Below are positions 42,802 to 51,987 of a stretch of DNA of 64,000 bases, in pieces. Below the pieces are notes generated by a model, which worked only from the letters and a program-made list of their open reading frames with translations, searched no databases and was not told the DNA's origin. Position 1 is the stretch's first letter; the number at the start of each line of letters is the position of its first letter. Source of the DNA: CAVSJJ01 sp963728395 (lineage in GTDB: Bacteria > Actinomycetota > Actinomycetes > Actinomycetales > Dermatophilaceae); assembly GCA_963728395.1 (NCBI GenBank), contig CAVSJJ010000004.1, forward strand, positions 1 through 64,000, written 5' to 3'. The position numbers and the translations under genes are program-made.

Positions 42802-44067
42802 ATGGCGAGCGCGAGACGGGCGGTCGGCCCGGTCGGGGACCCGGCGCGGGCAACCCGGTGGGAACGGGCCTGGCGTCCCTTCTGGGCGCTGCCGGCCGCC
42901 ATCGCCGTCGCCTCGGTTCTCCTCGGCCTGGCCCTGCCCGAGCTCGACAAGCGCTTGGGCGCTGACCTGCCGATCCTCTTCGGCGGCGGTCCGGCCTCGG
43001 CACGCGGACTGCTCAGCACGATCGCCTCGGCGATGATCTCCGTCACCGGCCTCGTCTTCTCGATCACGATGGTCGTCCTCCAGCTGGCGAGCAGCCAGTT
43101 CTCCCCCCGGCTGCTCGGCGGCTTCCTCAGCAGCCGCACAACCCAGCTCACCCTCGGCATCTTCACCGCGTCCTTCACCTATGCGCTCACCGTGCTGCGC
43201 TCGGTCCGCAGCGACGGGGACTCCTTCGTCCCCCAGCTCTCGGTATCGGTGGCGTTCGCCCTCGTCCTCGCGAGCGTCGCGATCTTCCTCGCCTTCATCC
43301 ACCACATCACGACCTCGATCCAGGTGTCGACGATGATCGAGCGGATCGCCGCGCGCACCCTCGACCTCGTCGACGAGCCGCCGCCGCCCGAGGAGAGCGA
43401 CGACGCGGACCGGCATGAGGTGACGGCCGGGCCCCTGACCTGGCAGCGGCCCGAGGACGCACCGGTCCGCACGGTGACCACGCAGGTCGACCGCCGGGTC
43501 ATCGAGAGCGTCGGGTACTCGCGCCTCGTCGACCACGCCCGCGACCTCGACGCCGTCATCGTCCTCCGGGCGGCCGTCGGGCAGATGCGACACCGTGGCA
43601 TGCCGCTGCTCGATGTCGTCGGCGGCGACCCCGACGCCGACCTGGACCAGCTGCGCAACGCCTTCGGATTTGCCCGCGAGCGCAGCCTCATGCAGGACCC
43701 CCTCTTCGGGGTACGCCAGCTCGTCGACATCGCCGAGCGCGCCCTCTCCCCCGGGATCAACGACCCGACGACCGCGGTGCAGGTCGTCGACGCGCTGCAC
43801 GGCATCCTGCGCCGGGCCGGGAGTGTCCCGGACCGCTCGCCCTACCTCCTCGACGACGACGGCACCGTCCGGCTCGTCGACCGCCCCGTCCAGTTCGACG
43901 AGCTGCTCGACCTCGCCGTCGACGAGGTCGCCCACTACGGCCACGACACGCCACCGGTGCGCGGCCGGCTGCTCCACGTCCTGGACGATCTCCGCTCCCA
44001 CGTGCGACCCGAGTTCGCCGCCGCCGTCGCCCTCAAGCGCGACACGCTCGCCACCTCTCCGGGGTGA
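42802..44067 (+). CDS. DUF2254 family membrane protein
   Basis: The 421-residue protein has four hydrophobic segments in the first 180 residues (ALPAAIAVASVLLGLALP; STIASAMISVTGLVFSITMVVLQLA; LTLGIFTASFTYALTVL; SVSVAFALVLASVAIFLAFIHH), then a soluble C-terminal half of about 240 residues. This plan and sequences such as SSQFSPRLLGGFL match DUF2254, whose role is unknown. The soluble half carries SPGINDPTTAVQVVDAL, a conserved-looking motif. A CAGGAT hexamer seven bases before the ATG would suit a leaderless start. It stands where M. tuberculosis has a methyltransferase gene (Rv3030) between etfB and the GH57 gene. Confidence 0.8.
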   Translation: MASARRAVGPVGDPARATRWERAWRPFWALPAAIAVASVLLGLALPELDKRLGADLPILFGGGPASARGLLSTIASAMISVTGLVFSITMVVLQLASSQFSPRLLGGFLSSRTTQLTLGIFTASFTYALTVLRSVRSDGDSFVPQLSVSVAFALVLASVAIFLAFIHHITTSIQVSTMIERIAARTLDLVDEPPPPEESDDADRHEVTAGPLTWQRPEDAPVRTVTTQVDRRVIESVGYSRLVDHARDLDAVIVLRAAVGQMRHRGMPLLDVVGGDPDADLDQLRNAFGFARERSLMQDPLFGVRQLVDIAERALSPGINDPTTAVQVVDALHGILRRAGSVPDRSPYLLDDDGTVRLVDRPVQFDELLDLAVDEVAHYGHDTPPVRGRLLHVLDDLRSHVRPEFAAAVALKRDTLATSPG

Positions 44068-44117
44068 GCGTGGTCCCCGTCCCGAGCCACGCCAGGGATG
44101 TAGCAGAATCGCGAACC

Positions 44118-45662
44118 ATGTCGACCGCCCCGCCCGACCGGGTCCCCGGCGCGTTCGTGCTCGTCCTGCACGCCCACCTCCCCTGGCTCGGCGGCCACGG
44201 GGTCTGGCCGCTCGGCGAGGAGTGGCTCCACCAGGCCGTCGTGGAGTCCTACCTCCCCCTGGTCGAGGAGCTCGATGCCCTCGCGGCCGAGGGGCACCGG
44301 GACGTTCTCACCCTCGGGGTCACCCCCGTCCTCGCGGCCCAGCTCGACGACCCCGGCCTCATGGAGCGCACCCGCGCGTGGGCCAGGTCCTGGGAACAGC
44401 GCGCCCGGGAGATGGGGCTCGGCGCGGACGAGCACGAGCGGGCGATCGCGGCATACGAGCGCGGCCTCGCCCGGCACGCCCAGCAGGTGCTCGACAGCCG
44501 GTGGCGCGGCGGCGGCTCACCCGTGCTGCGCTCGCTGCAGGACCACGGCGTCGTCGAGCTGCTCGGGGGCCCGCTCACCCATCCCTTCCTGCCGCTCCTC
44601 ATTCCCGAGGTGGCCCGGTTCGCGGTCCAGGCGGGACTCATCGACTCGATCCTCCGCTACGGCGTCCGGCCGGAGGGCATCTGGTCCCCCGAGTGCGGCT
44701 GGTCGCCCTGGCTCGGCGAGGTCGCCGACGCGGCGCGGGTCGGCCATCTCGTCGTCGACGAGCCCCTCGTGCGGGCCGCGGGCGGTCATCCGCACGCGGC
44801 GTGGCGGGTCGCCGGCCGCCGGGTCGTCGCCGTGCCCCGCGACCGGGAGGTGACCGACCTGATCCGGTCGGCCCGCACCGGCTACCCGGCCGGGGCGGCC
44901 TACCGCGACTTCCACGCGCGGGAGACCGAGCGGATGTCGGGGCTGCGGATGTGGGCGGTGACCTCACCCGACGTGGGCATCGAGGCGAAGGCGGGATATG
45001 ACCTCGAGGCCGCCGCCGCCTCCCTCGAGGGCGACGCCGACCACTTCGTCGAGTCGGTCATCGCCCGGCTCCGGGCCGCGTGGGCCGAGCTCGGCCGGCC
45101 GGGCCTGGTCGTCGCGGCCTACGACGCCGAGCTGTTCGGGCACTGGTGGCACGAGGGCCCGCGGTTCCTCGGGGCCGCCGTCCGCCGGCTCCGGGCGGCC
45201 GGGGTGACGATGACGACCCTCGCAGGGGCCGTCGACGCCGGCCACGTCGCCGGGGAGCTCGACCTCGGCGACGGCTCGTGGGCCGACGGCGGCGGGTTCT
45301 CCGCGTGGAACGGTCCCGGCGCTGCCGAGATGTCCCGCGAGGACTGGTGGGTCCAGCGGCGGTTCGTCGACATCATCGCCCGCGAACGCGGCCGCGGCGC
45401 CCTCGGGGCGCGGCGGCGCGACCTGGACCAGCTCGCCCGGACGATGCTGCACATGCTCTCCTCGGACTGGGCGTTCCTCACGACGAGCGGCCAGTCCGTC
45501 GACTACGCCCGCGAGCGAGAGAGCGGGCACCGCCGGGACTTCCACGTCCTCGCCCAGCTCATCGAGGACGGCCGGGCGTTCGACGCGGCGACCGAGGCGG
45601 ACCGGCAGTACGCGCGCGACCACGCCTTCCCGACGCTGGACGCCCGGCGGGCGCTGTCCTGA
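44118..45662 (+). CDS. GH57-family 1,4-alpha-glucan branching enzyme (Rv3031-like)
   Basis: The 514-residue protein shows the GH57 motifs: LVLHAHLPWLGGHG (motif 1), GGPLTHPFLPLL (motif 2), GIWSPECGWSPWLGE with the nucleophile Glu (motif 3), and VAAYDAELFGHWWHEGPRFL with the acid/base Asp (motif 4). The C-terminal helical domain ends in the characteristic SSDWAFLTTSGQSVDYARER. Homologues in mycobacteria introduce alpha-1,6 branches into intracellular glucans or methylglucose lipopolysaccharide. Here it sits beside etfBA, as in M. tuberculosis, but the partner glycosyltransferase (Rv3032) is missing. It instead leads into the GlgE island, which carries its own GH13 branching enzyme. Confidence 0.9.
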   Translation: MSTAPPDRVPGAFVLVLHAHLPWLGGHGVWPLGEEWLHQAVVESYLPLVEELDALAAEGHRDVLTLGVTPVLAAQLDDPGLMERTRAWARSWEQRAREMGLGADEHERAIAAYERGLARHAQQVLDSRWRGGGSPVLRSLQDHGVVELLGGPLTHPFLPLLIPEVARFAVQAGLIDSILRYGVRPEGIWSPECGWSPWLGEVADAARVGHLVVDEPLVRAAGGHPHAAWRVAGRRVVAVPRDREVTDLIRSARTGYPAGAAYRDFHARETERMSGLRMWAVTSPDVGIEAKAGYDLEAAAASLEGDADHFVESVIARLRAAWAELGRPGLVVAAYDAELFGHWWHEGPRFLGAAVRRLRAAGVTMTTLAGAVDAGHVAGELDLGDGSWADGGGFSAWNGPGAAEMSREDWWVQRRFVDIIARERGRGALGARRRDLDQLARTMLHMLSSDWAFLTTSGQSVDYARERESGHRRDFHVLAQLIEDGRAFDAATEADRQYARDHAFPTLDARRALS

Positions 45663-45686
45663 CCGGCCTCGGCCCTACCGAGGGCC

Positions 45687-46466
45687 TCAGGCCCCCTCGA
45701 ACCTCGCCTTGCCCGGTCCGTCCTGCACGAACGAGCGCATGCCGATGGCCCGGTCCTTCGTCGCGAAGAGCGAGGCGAAGAGCATCCGCTCGAGCTCCAG
45801 GCCCGTCTCGAGATCGACCTCGACCCCCCGGTCGATGGCCTCCTTGGCCGCCTTGAGGGCGTAGGACGGACCACCGACATAGGGCGTCATCCGCGCCACG
45901 GCGGCGGCATGGACCTCCTCGGGGTCGACGACCGCGTCGACGAGGCCCATCGCGAGGGCCTCGTCCGCGTCGACGAACCGTCCGCTGAAGACGAGGTCCT
46001 TGGCGCGGGCCGGGCCGACCAGCCGGGCGAGCCGCTGGGTGCCGCCCGCCCCGGGGATGATGCCGAGGAGGATCTCGGGTTGGCCGAGCTTGGCCCCCCG
46101 GCCGGCGATGCGGAAGTCGCAGGCGAGGGCCACCTCGCACCCCCCGCCGAGCGCGTAACCGGTGATGGCCGCGACCGTCGGCTTCGGGATGTGGGCGAGC
46201 GCCCGGGTGAACTCCTGGAGCAGCGCCGCGTGGTCGACCATGTCCGTGTAGGACAGGTGCTCCATCTCCTTGATGTCCGCCCCGGCGGCGAAGACCTTCT
46301 CGCCGCCGTAGACGACGACGGCGGCGACGTCCTTGCGCGAGGTCGCCTCGCGACACACCTCGATGAGGGCGCCCTGGATCTCGGCGTTGAGGGCATTCAT
46401 CGGCGGCCGGTCCAGACGGATCGTCCCGATGCCGCCGTCGACCTCGAGGCGGACGAGGTCACTCAT
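45687..46466 (-). CDS. Enoyl-CoA hydratase/isomerase family protein
   Basis: The 259-residue crotonase-fold protein has the oxyanion-hole segments KVFAAGADIKEME (about residue 60) and ITGYALGGGCEVALACDFRIAG (about 100). The two catalytic glutamates of true enoyl-CoA hydratases are in LGQPEILLGIIPGAGGTQRL. It probably hydrates 2-enoyl-CoA in beta-oxidation. ATG 46466 (MSDLVRLEV) is preferred because GAGGGCGG precedes it and it overlaps the YbjN gene stop; ATGs at 46484 and 46496 are deeper in that gene. Convergent with the GH57 gene over a 24-base gap holding a small hairpin. Confidence 0.9.
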   Translation of the reverse strand: MSDLVRLEVDGGIGTIRLDRPPMNALNAEIQGALIEVCREATSRKDVAAVVVYGGEKVFAAGADIKEMEHLSYTDMVDHAALLQEFTRALAHIPKPTVAAITGYALGGGCEVALACDFRIAGRGAKLGQPEILLGIIPGAGGTQRLARLVGPARAKDLVFSGRFVDADEALAMGLVDAVVDPEEVHAAAVARMTPYVGGPSYALKAAKEAIDRGVEVDLETGLELERMLFASLFATKDRAIGMRSFVQDGPGKARFEGA

Positions 46467-46923
46467 CGCTACCGCCCTCGCCATCCGGACCTCCACCGAC
46501 GACGCGCTCGTGCCAGATCTGCACCGTCGACAGGACGATCTGGGTCGTCACCTCGACGAGCTGGCGGACGTCGCTGCCGGCGGTGACGAGGTGCTCCCCC
46601 GTGACGACCAGCGTGTTGTTGACGATGCCCGTCTTGACGCAGTTGAGGGTGAGGTTGACCTCGTTGCACGTCTGGAGGAGGTGGTTCGGGTCGCTGGAGA
46701 TGTCGTCCGCGATCTGCCACTGGCCGAACAGCCGCATGATCTGGAAGTCGCCCTCGGCGCACCGGACGAACAGCTGCTGGTCGTTGGCCTGGAACGCGAC
46801 GTCGCCGTCGGCATCGATGTCCGGCTTGAGCCCGATGTCGAGGAGGGCGTCGAGGACCCGGCCCCGCAGCGGATGCTCGTCCGGTGAGGGGGGGAAGTTG
46901 GGCAGCGACGTGGGATCGGTCAT
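46459..46923 (-). CDS. YbjN domain-containing protein
   Basis: The 154-residue soluble protein fits the YbjN/SRC1-like alpha-beta fold (GLKPDIDADGDVAFQANDQQLFVR; DFQIMRLFGQWQIADDISSDPNHLLQTCNEVNLTLNC; VVTGEHLVTAGSDVRQLVEVTTQIVL), which resembles type III secretion chaperones but is of unknown function in actinobacteria. ATG 46923 starts MTDPTSLPNFPPSPDEH. It overlaps the hydratase gene by eight bases, so the pair is one operon, divergent from glgX by 34 bases. Confidence 0.75.
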   Translation of the reverse strand: MTDPTSLPNFPPSPDEHPLRGRVLDALLDIGLKPDIDADGDVAFQANDQQLFVRCAEGDFQIMRLFGQWQIADDISSDPNHLLQTCNEVNLTLNCVKTGIVNNTLVVTGEHLVTAGSDVRQLVEVTTQIVLSTVQIWHERVVGGGPDGEGGSDE

Positions 46924-46944
46924 GGCTTCACCGTAGCCACTCAA

Positions 46945-46950
46945 TAGGCT
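46945..46950 (+). promoter_or_regulatory. Probable -10 element of glgX (leaderless start)
   Basis: TAGGCT, a good actinobacterial -10 hexamer, ends 7 bases before the glgX ATG at 46958, so transcription would begin at or next to the start codon. No ribosome site precedes the ATG, consistent with a leaderless mRNA. A -35 element is not clear. Confidence 0.5.
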
Positions 46951-46957
46951 GGGCTCC

Positions 46958-49123
46958 ATGTCCACCCCGTCCCGGCGGCCCGTCCCGCGACCCGACACGG
47001 TCCAGCGCGACCTCCCGCCCGCACCGGGTGTCACCCTGCTCGACGGCGGCGCCGACGTCTCCGTGTATGCCGGCCACGCCGACGCGGTGACCCTCTGCCT
47101 GTTCGAGCCCGGGGACGCCCGGGGGACGAGCGAGCGGCGCGTCCCGCTGACCGAGCGGGCCCACGGATGGTGGTTCGGGTTCGTCCCCGGGATGGGCGTG
47201 GGTCAGCGGTACGGCTTCCGCGTCGACGGCGAGTGGAGCGCGGACGCCGGTCAGCGGCACAACCCGCACAAGCTCCTCCTCGACCCCTACGCCCGGGCCG
47301 TGGAGGGCGAGATCCGCATGGGGCGCGAGCTGTTCGCCCACGTCGTCGGCCCGGACCTCTTCGGCGACGGCGAGTCGGTCTCCACCCTCGACAGCGCCGC
47401 CCGGACGGCCCGCAGCGTCGTCGTCGACGACCGGTTCGACTGGGGCGAGGACGTCCGTCCCCGGCGCAGCCGGGCCGAGACCGTCATCTACGAGACCCAC
47501 GTCAAGAACCTCACCCAGCGCCACCCCGACGTGCCCAAGCGGCTGCGGGGCACGTATGCCGGGATGGCCCACCCGGCGACGATCGGCCACCTCACCTCAC
47601 TCGGGGTCACCGCCGTGGAGCTGCTGCCGATCCAGGCCTATGTGCCGGAGCCGTCGGTCGTCCAGCGCGGCCTGACCAACGCCTGGGGCTACAACACGAT
47701 CGGGTTCTTCGCCCCGCATCCCGGCTATGCCGCCGCCCCGGACCCCCAGGGGACCGTCGACGAGGTCAAGGGCATGGTCAAGCTGCTCCACCAGGCGGGG
47801 ATCGAGGTCATCCTCGACGTCGTCCTCAACCACACCGCCGAGGGTGACCGGACCGGACCGACCCTCTCCTTCCGTGGCCTGGACAACCGCGCCTACTACC
47901 GGCTCGACGAGCGCGGCCAGGACATCGACGTCACCGGCTGCGGCAACACCCTCGACCTGCGCCACCCGGTCGTGGCGCGCATGGCGATGGACTCACTGCG
48001 CTACTGGGTCACCGAGTTCCACGTCGACGGGTTCCGGTTCGACCTCGCCGTCGCACTCAGCAGGGGCCGCGGCGACGACTACGACCCCGACCACCCCTTC
48101 CTCATCGCGCTGCGGACCGACCCCGTGCTGTCCCAGGTCAAGCTCATCGCCGAGCCGTGGGACGTGGGGATGCACGGCTGGCGGACCGGACAGTTCCCGC
48201 CTCCGTTCAGCGAGTGGAACGACCGGTTCCGCGATGCGATGCGCGCCTTCTGGATCCAGGACCGCCGCGCCCAGGTCGCGGGGTACGGCACGCATGGTGT
48301 GCACGAGGTCGCGACCCGGCTGTCCGGGTCCCGGGACCTCTTCGGGCGCCGGGACCGGGGTCCGGTCGCCTCGGTCAACTTCATCGCCGCCCACGACGGC
48401 TTCACCCTCGCCGATCTGGTCTCCTACGACGTCAAGCACAACGAGGACAACCGCGAGGACAACCGGGACGGCTCGGACGGCAACCGGTCGTGGAACCACG
48501 GCACCGAGGGCGCCACGCGGGACCCGGCCGTCCTCGCCGACCGGCGCCGGACCATGCGCAACCTGCTCGGCTCGCTGCTGCTCGCCACGGGCGTCCCGAT
48601 GATCAACGCCGGGGACGAGATCGGCCGCAGCCAGCACGGCAACAACAACCCCTACTGCCAGGACACGAAGCTCACCTGGTTCGACTGGGACCTCGAGCCG
48701 TGGCAGCAGGACCTGCGGGCCACCGTCGCCCGGCTCACCCAGCTGCGCCGGGAGCTGCCGGTCCTGCGCCAGCGGGCCTGGGTCCTCGGCCGGGAGGTCG
48801 ACGACGGCTCGGTCGACCTGACCTGGTACGGCCCCGACGGCGCGACGATGGACGGGCGGTGGACCCATCCCGACACCCACACCCTCCAGATGCTCGTGGC
48901 CGGCAGCTGGCTGGGGAGCCGCTCGGCGCTCCTCGTCGTCCACGGCGGCATCGATCCGGTCGAGGTGCGCCTTCCGGAGGTGCCGTGGGCCACGGCATAC
49001 CAGCTGTTGTGGGACAGCGTGTGGGAGCGTCCCCAGGAGCCGGGCCCGCTCCGGCCGCCGGAGACGGTCACCGTCCTCGGCCCGAGCCTGCGGCTGTATG
49101 CCGCGAGCGAGGAGACCGCCTGA
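46958..49123 (+). CDS. glgX: Glycogen debranching enzyme (GlgX/isoamylase type)
   Basis: The 721-residue GH13 enzyme hydrolyses alpha-1,6 branch links in glycogen-like glucan. An N-terminal CBM48-like domain (to about residue 160) precedes the barrel. Conserved regions are VVLNHTAEGD (region I), HVDGFRFDLAVAL with the nucleophile Asp (II), KLIAEPWDVG with the acid/base Glu (III) and NFIAAHDGFTLADLVSYD with the third Asp (IV). The insert NEDNREDNRDGSDGNRSWNHG is typical of the GlgX/TreX group. It converges on glgP, the phosphorylase that would consume the debranched chains. Confidence 0.95.
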   Translation: MSTPSRRPVPRPDTVQRDLPPAPGVTLLDGGADVSVYAGHADAVTLCLFEPGDARGTSERRVPLTERAHGWWFGFVPGMGVGQRYGFRVDGEWSADAGQRHNPHKLLLDPYARAVEGEIRMGRELFAHVVGPDLFGDGESVSTLDSAARTARSVVVDDRFDWGEDVRPRRSRAETVIYETHVKNLTQRHPDVPKRLRGTYAGMAHPATIGHLTSLGVTAVELLPIQAYVPEPSVVQRGLTNAWGYNTIGFFAPHPGYAAAPDPQGTVDEVKGMVKLLHQAGIEVILDVVLNHTAEGDRTGPTLSFRGLDNRAYYRLDERGQDIDVTGCGNTLDLRHPVVARMAMDSLRYWVTEFHVDGFRFDLAVALSRGRGDDYDPDHPFLIALRTDPVLSQVKLIAEPWDVGMHGWRTGQFPPPFSEWNDRFRDAMRAFWIQDRRAQVAGYGTHGVHEVATRLSGSRDLFGRRDRGPVASVNFIAAHDGFTLADLVSYDVKHNEDNREDNRDGSDGNRSWNHGTEGATRDPAVLADRRRTMRNLLGSLLLATGVPMINAGDEIGRSQHGNNNPYCQDTKLTWFDWDLEPWQQDLRATVARLTQLRRELPVLRQRAWVLGREVDDGSVDLTWYGPDGATMDGRWTHPDTHTLQMLVAGSWLGSRSALLVVHGGIDPVEVRLPEVPWATAYQLLWDSVWERPQEPGPLRPPETVTVLGPSLRLYAASEETA

Positions 49124-49144
49124 CCCACCTCGGTGGGCCAGGCG

Positions 49145-49171
49145 GTCTCGGTCCCGGTGCGGGACCGAGAC
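49145..49171. terminator. Convergent terminator between glgX and glgP
   Basis: GTCTCGGTCCC and GGGACCGAGAC (11-bp perfect stem, 5-base loop) lie 22 bases after the glgX stop and 23 bases after the glgP stop, so it can serve both strands. Confidence 0.7.
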
Positions 49172-49193
49172 TCGCGGTGGCGCGGGCCCGGGC

Positions 49194-51779
49194 TCAGGCG
49201 TTGGCGACGAGCCCGAGCTCGCTCGGGCGCCCGAGGAAGCGCTGCCGGGGCAGAACGCGGACGGTGTAGCCGAAGGCGCCGGAGGTCTGCAGCTCGAGGG
49301 AGCCGAAGAACTGGTGCCGCCCGTGCTCGTAGGACTCCGCCAGCTCGAGCGGCTGCGTGGCCACGTCGTGCATCTCGTCGCCGTGGTGGTTCGTCTTGCC
49401 GTGCACGAGCTGGACCTCGACGTCGGCCGGGTCGAGGTCACCGAGCGAGACGTAGGCCGTCACGTGCAGCGTCTCGCCGATCTCGGGGCTGTCGCCCACG
49501 CCCGAGGACTCGACGTGGTCGACGTGTACCTGCGACCAGTCCCGGACCACCGTGGCCTTGTAGGCCGCGAGCTCCTTGGCCCCGGCATAGCCGTCCGCGG
49601 CGATGGCCCAGCCCGCTCGCGCGGCCGGGACGTACAGCTGCTCGGTGTAGTCCTGGACCATCCGGGCGGCCCGGACCTTCGGGCCGAGGGTGGTCACGGT
49701 GTGCAGCACCATCGAGAGCCAGTTCTGCGGGAGCCCGGCGTCGTCGACGTCGTAGAACCTCGACCGGACCTGGTTCTCGATCAGGTCGTACAGCGCGGCG
49801 GCCTCGAGGTCGTCGCGGCGGTCCGGGTCCTCGACGCCGTCGGCCGTCGGGATGGCCCAGCCGTTGTTGCCGTCGAACCACTCGTCCCACCAGCCGTCGA
49901 GGATGGACAGGTTGAGCGCGCCGTTGAGCGCGGCCTTCATCCCGGAGGTGCCGCAGGCCTCGAACGGGCGGAGCGGGTTGTTCAGCCAGACGTCGCAACC
50001 GGGGTACAGGTGCAGCGCCATGGCGATGTCGTAGTTCGGCAGGAAGACGATCCGATGCCGGATCTGCGGGTCGTCGGCGAACTTCACCATCTGCTGGATG
50101 AGCTGCTTGCCGGTGTGGTCGGCGGGGTGGGACTTCCCGGCGATGACGAGCTGGATGGGGCGCTCGGGGTCGAGGAGGAGCTTCTTGAGGCGGTCGGGGT
50201 CGCGCAGCATGAGGGTGAGTCGCTTGTAGGTCGGGACCCGGCGGGCGAAGCCGATGGTCAGGACGTCGGGGTCGAGGATCTCGTCGGTCCAGCCCAGCTC
50301 GGCCGCGGAGGCGCCGCGGTCGAGCCAGGACTCGCGGACCCGTCGACGCGCCTCGTCGACGAGCTGGGCGCGCAGCTCGCGCTTGACCCGCCACACCTGC
50401 GATCGGGGCACCTGAGAGATCGACTCCCAGGCCTCCTGCGAGTCGAGGTGGCGGACATTGGTATGTGCACGGGCCAGCTCGAAGACCCGGCGGTCGACCC
50501 AGGTCGGGGCGTGGACGCCATTGGTGATCGAGGAGATCGGGACCTCGGTCGGGTCGAAGCCCGGCCACAGCCCGTCGAACATCTCGCGGCTGACGACGCC
50601 GTGCAGCTTCGAGACGCCGTTGGCGCGGCCGGCCAGGCGTAGGCCCATGACGGCCATGTTGAAGACGCCGGGGGCGCCACCGGCATACGTCTCGGCACCG
50701 AGGGCGAGCAGCCGCTCGACGGGCAGTCCCTCGAGGGCCTGGGCGCCGCCGAAGTAGCGCTCGATGATCGAGGCGTCGAACCGGTCGATGCCGGCCGGGA
50801 CGGGCGTGTGGGTCGTGAAGACCGTCGAGCACCGCACGGCCGTGAGTGCCTCGTCGAAGCTCATCCCCTCCTCGGCGACGAGCTCGTGGATCCGCTCGAC
50901 GCCGAGGAAGCCGGCGTGGCCCTCGTTGGAGTGGTAGACGTCCGGGCTCGGCGCGCCGGTGAGCCGCGACCACAGCCGCAGGGCGCGCACCCCGCCGATG
51001 CCGAGGAGGAGCTCCTGCTGGAGGCGCTGCTCGCCGCCACCACCGTAGAGCCGCTCGGTGACCACGCGGGCTGCGTCGTCGTTGCCCGGGACGTCGGAGT
51101 CCAGGAGCAGGAGCGGCACCCGGCCGATCTGCGCCTTCCACACGTGGGCCCGCAGGTCACGCCCGCCCGGCAGCGGCAGGCCGATGACGCACGGCTCGCC
51201 GTCGTCCTCGCGCAGCAGGGCGAGCGGCAGCCCGTCCGGGTCGAGGACGGGGTAGGTCTCCTGCTGCCAGCCCTCCCGGTCGATGCTCTGCTTGAAGTAG
51301 CCGGTCTTGTAGAACAGGCCGACGCCGACGATCGGCACGCCGAGGTCGGAGGCCGACTTGAGGTGGTCGCCCGCGAGGATCCCCAGCCCGCCGGAGTACT
51401 GGGGCAGCGCCGCGGTGATGCCGAACTCGGGACTGAAGTAGGCGATCGCCGCGGGCGCCCCGGCGCCGTCCTCCTGGCGGGCCCACTCCTGGTACCAGCG
51501 GTCCTCGTTGAGGTACCTGTCCAGCGCCGCCTTGGCGTGGTCGAGCCGGGCGACGAAGCCGTCGTTCTCGGCCAGCCGACGCAGATCCGCCGTGGACGTC
51601 GCCGACAGCATGGCGACCGGGTCGTGGCGGACCCGCTGCCAGCGCTCGGGATCGATGCTCTCGAAGAGATCCCCGATCGGCGGGTGCCAGCTCCAGCGGA
51701 GGTTCATGGCGAGCTCGCCCAGGGCGGCGATGCGCGCGGGCAGGACGGGACGGACGCTGAAGCGACGGATGGCCTTCAC
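49194..51779 (-). CDS. glgP: Alpha-glucan (glycogen) phosphorylase
   Basis: The 861-residue PLP enzyme releases glucose 1-phosphate from glucan ends. It belongs to the short TIGR02094-type phosphorylases common in actinobacteria. Landmarks are WSWHPPIGDLF near the start, the glucan and phosphate loops around AALPQYSGGLGILAGDHLKSASD, VYHSNEGHAGFLGVERI, FTTHTPVPAGIDRFD, LVIAGKSHPADHTGK, and the PLP-lysine segment PFEACGTSGMKAALNG (about residue 610). An ATG at 51779 overlaps no other gene. It is divergent from glgE, which runs the opposite way metabolically. Confidence 0.95.
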   Translation of the reverse strand: MKAIRRFSVRPVLPARIAALGELAMNLRWSWHPPIGDLFESIDPERWQRVRHDPVAMLSATSTADLRRLAENDGFVARLDHAKAALDRYLNEDRWYQEWARQEDGAGAPAAIAYFSPEFGITAALPQYSGGLGILAGDHLKSASDLGVPIVGVGLFYKTGYFKQSIDREGWQQETYPVLDPDGLPLALLREDDGEPCVIGLPLPGGRDLRAHVWKAQIGRVPLLLLDSDVPGNDDAARVVTERLYGGGGEQRLQQELLLGIGGVRALRLWSRLTGAPSPDVYHSNEGHAGFLGVERIHELVAEEGMSFDEALTAVRCSTVFTTHTPVPAGIDRFDASIIERYFGGAQALEGLPVERLLALGAETYAGGAPGVFNMAVMGLRLAGRANGVSKLHGVVSREMFDGLWPGFDPTEVPISSITNGVHAPTWVDRRVFELARAHTNVRHLDSQEAWESISQVPRSQVWRVKRELRAQLVDEARRRVRESWLDRGASAAELGWTDEILDPDVLTIGFARRVPTYKRLTLMLRDPDRLKKLLLDPERPIQLVIAGKSHPADHTGKQLIQQMVKFADDPQIRHRIVFLPNYDIAMALHLYPGCDVWLNNPLRPFEACGTSGMKAALNGALNLSILDGWWDEWFDGNNGWAIPTADGVEDPDRRDDLEAAALYDLIENQVRSRFYDVDDAGLPQNWLSMVLHTVTTLGPKVRAARMVQDYTEQLYVPAARAGWAIAADGYAGAKELAAYKATVVRDWSQVHVDHVESSGVGDSPEIGETLHVTAYVSLGDLDPADVEVQLVHGKTNHHGDEMHDVATQPLELAESYEHGRHQFFGSLELQTSGAFGYTVRVLPRQRFLGRPSELGLVANA

Positions 51780-51797
51780 GGGGGGTCATCCTAAGGG

Positions 51798-51811
51798 AAG
51801 CGTTTACGCAA
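51798..51811. promoter_or_regulatory. Possible LacI-type operator upstream of glgP
   Basis: AAGCGTTTACGCAA contains GCGT-TT-ACGC symmetry and is AT-rich relative to its surroundings, 19 bases before the glgP start. It resembles sugar-responsive LacI-family sites. No such regulator is in the window, so this is weak. The remainder of 51780-51974 shows no other clear element. Confidence 0.25.
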
Positions 51812-51987
51812 CGCCGCCGAATGCCGAGGGCCGATCCCACGGCGGGACGACCCCGCGGCCGTGCGCGGCACACCGCGGCGCCGGGGCGCTCGAGCGTCGC
51901 GAAACGCCGGCCCACCCACCCTCTCGGTTCGGCAACACTCTCCATCCACCCTGATGAGGTAGCCCTTGGTTGGGTAACGTCGAGGGT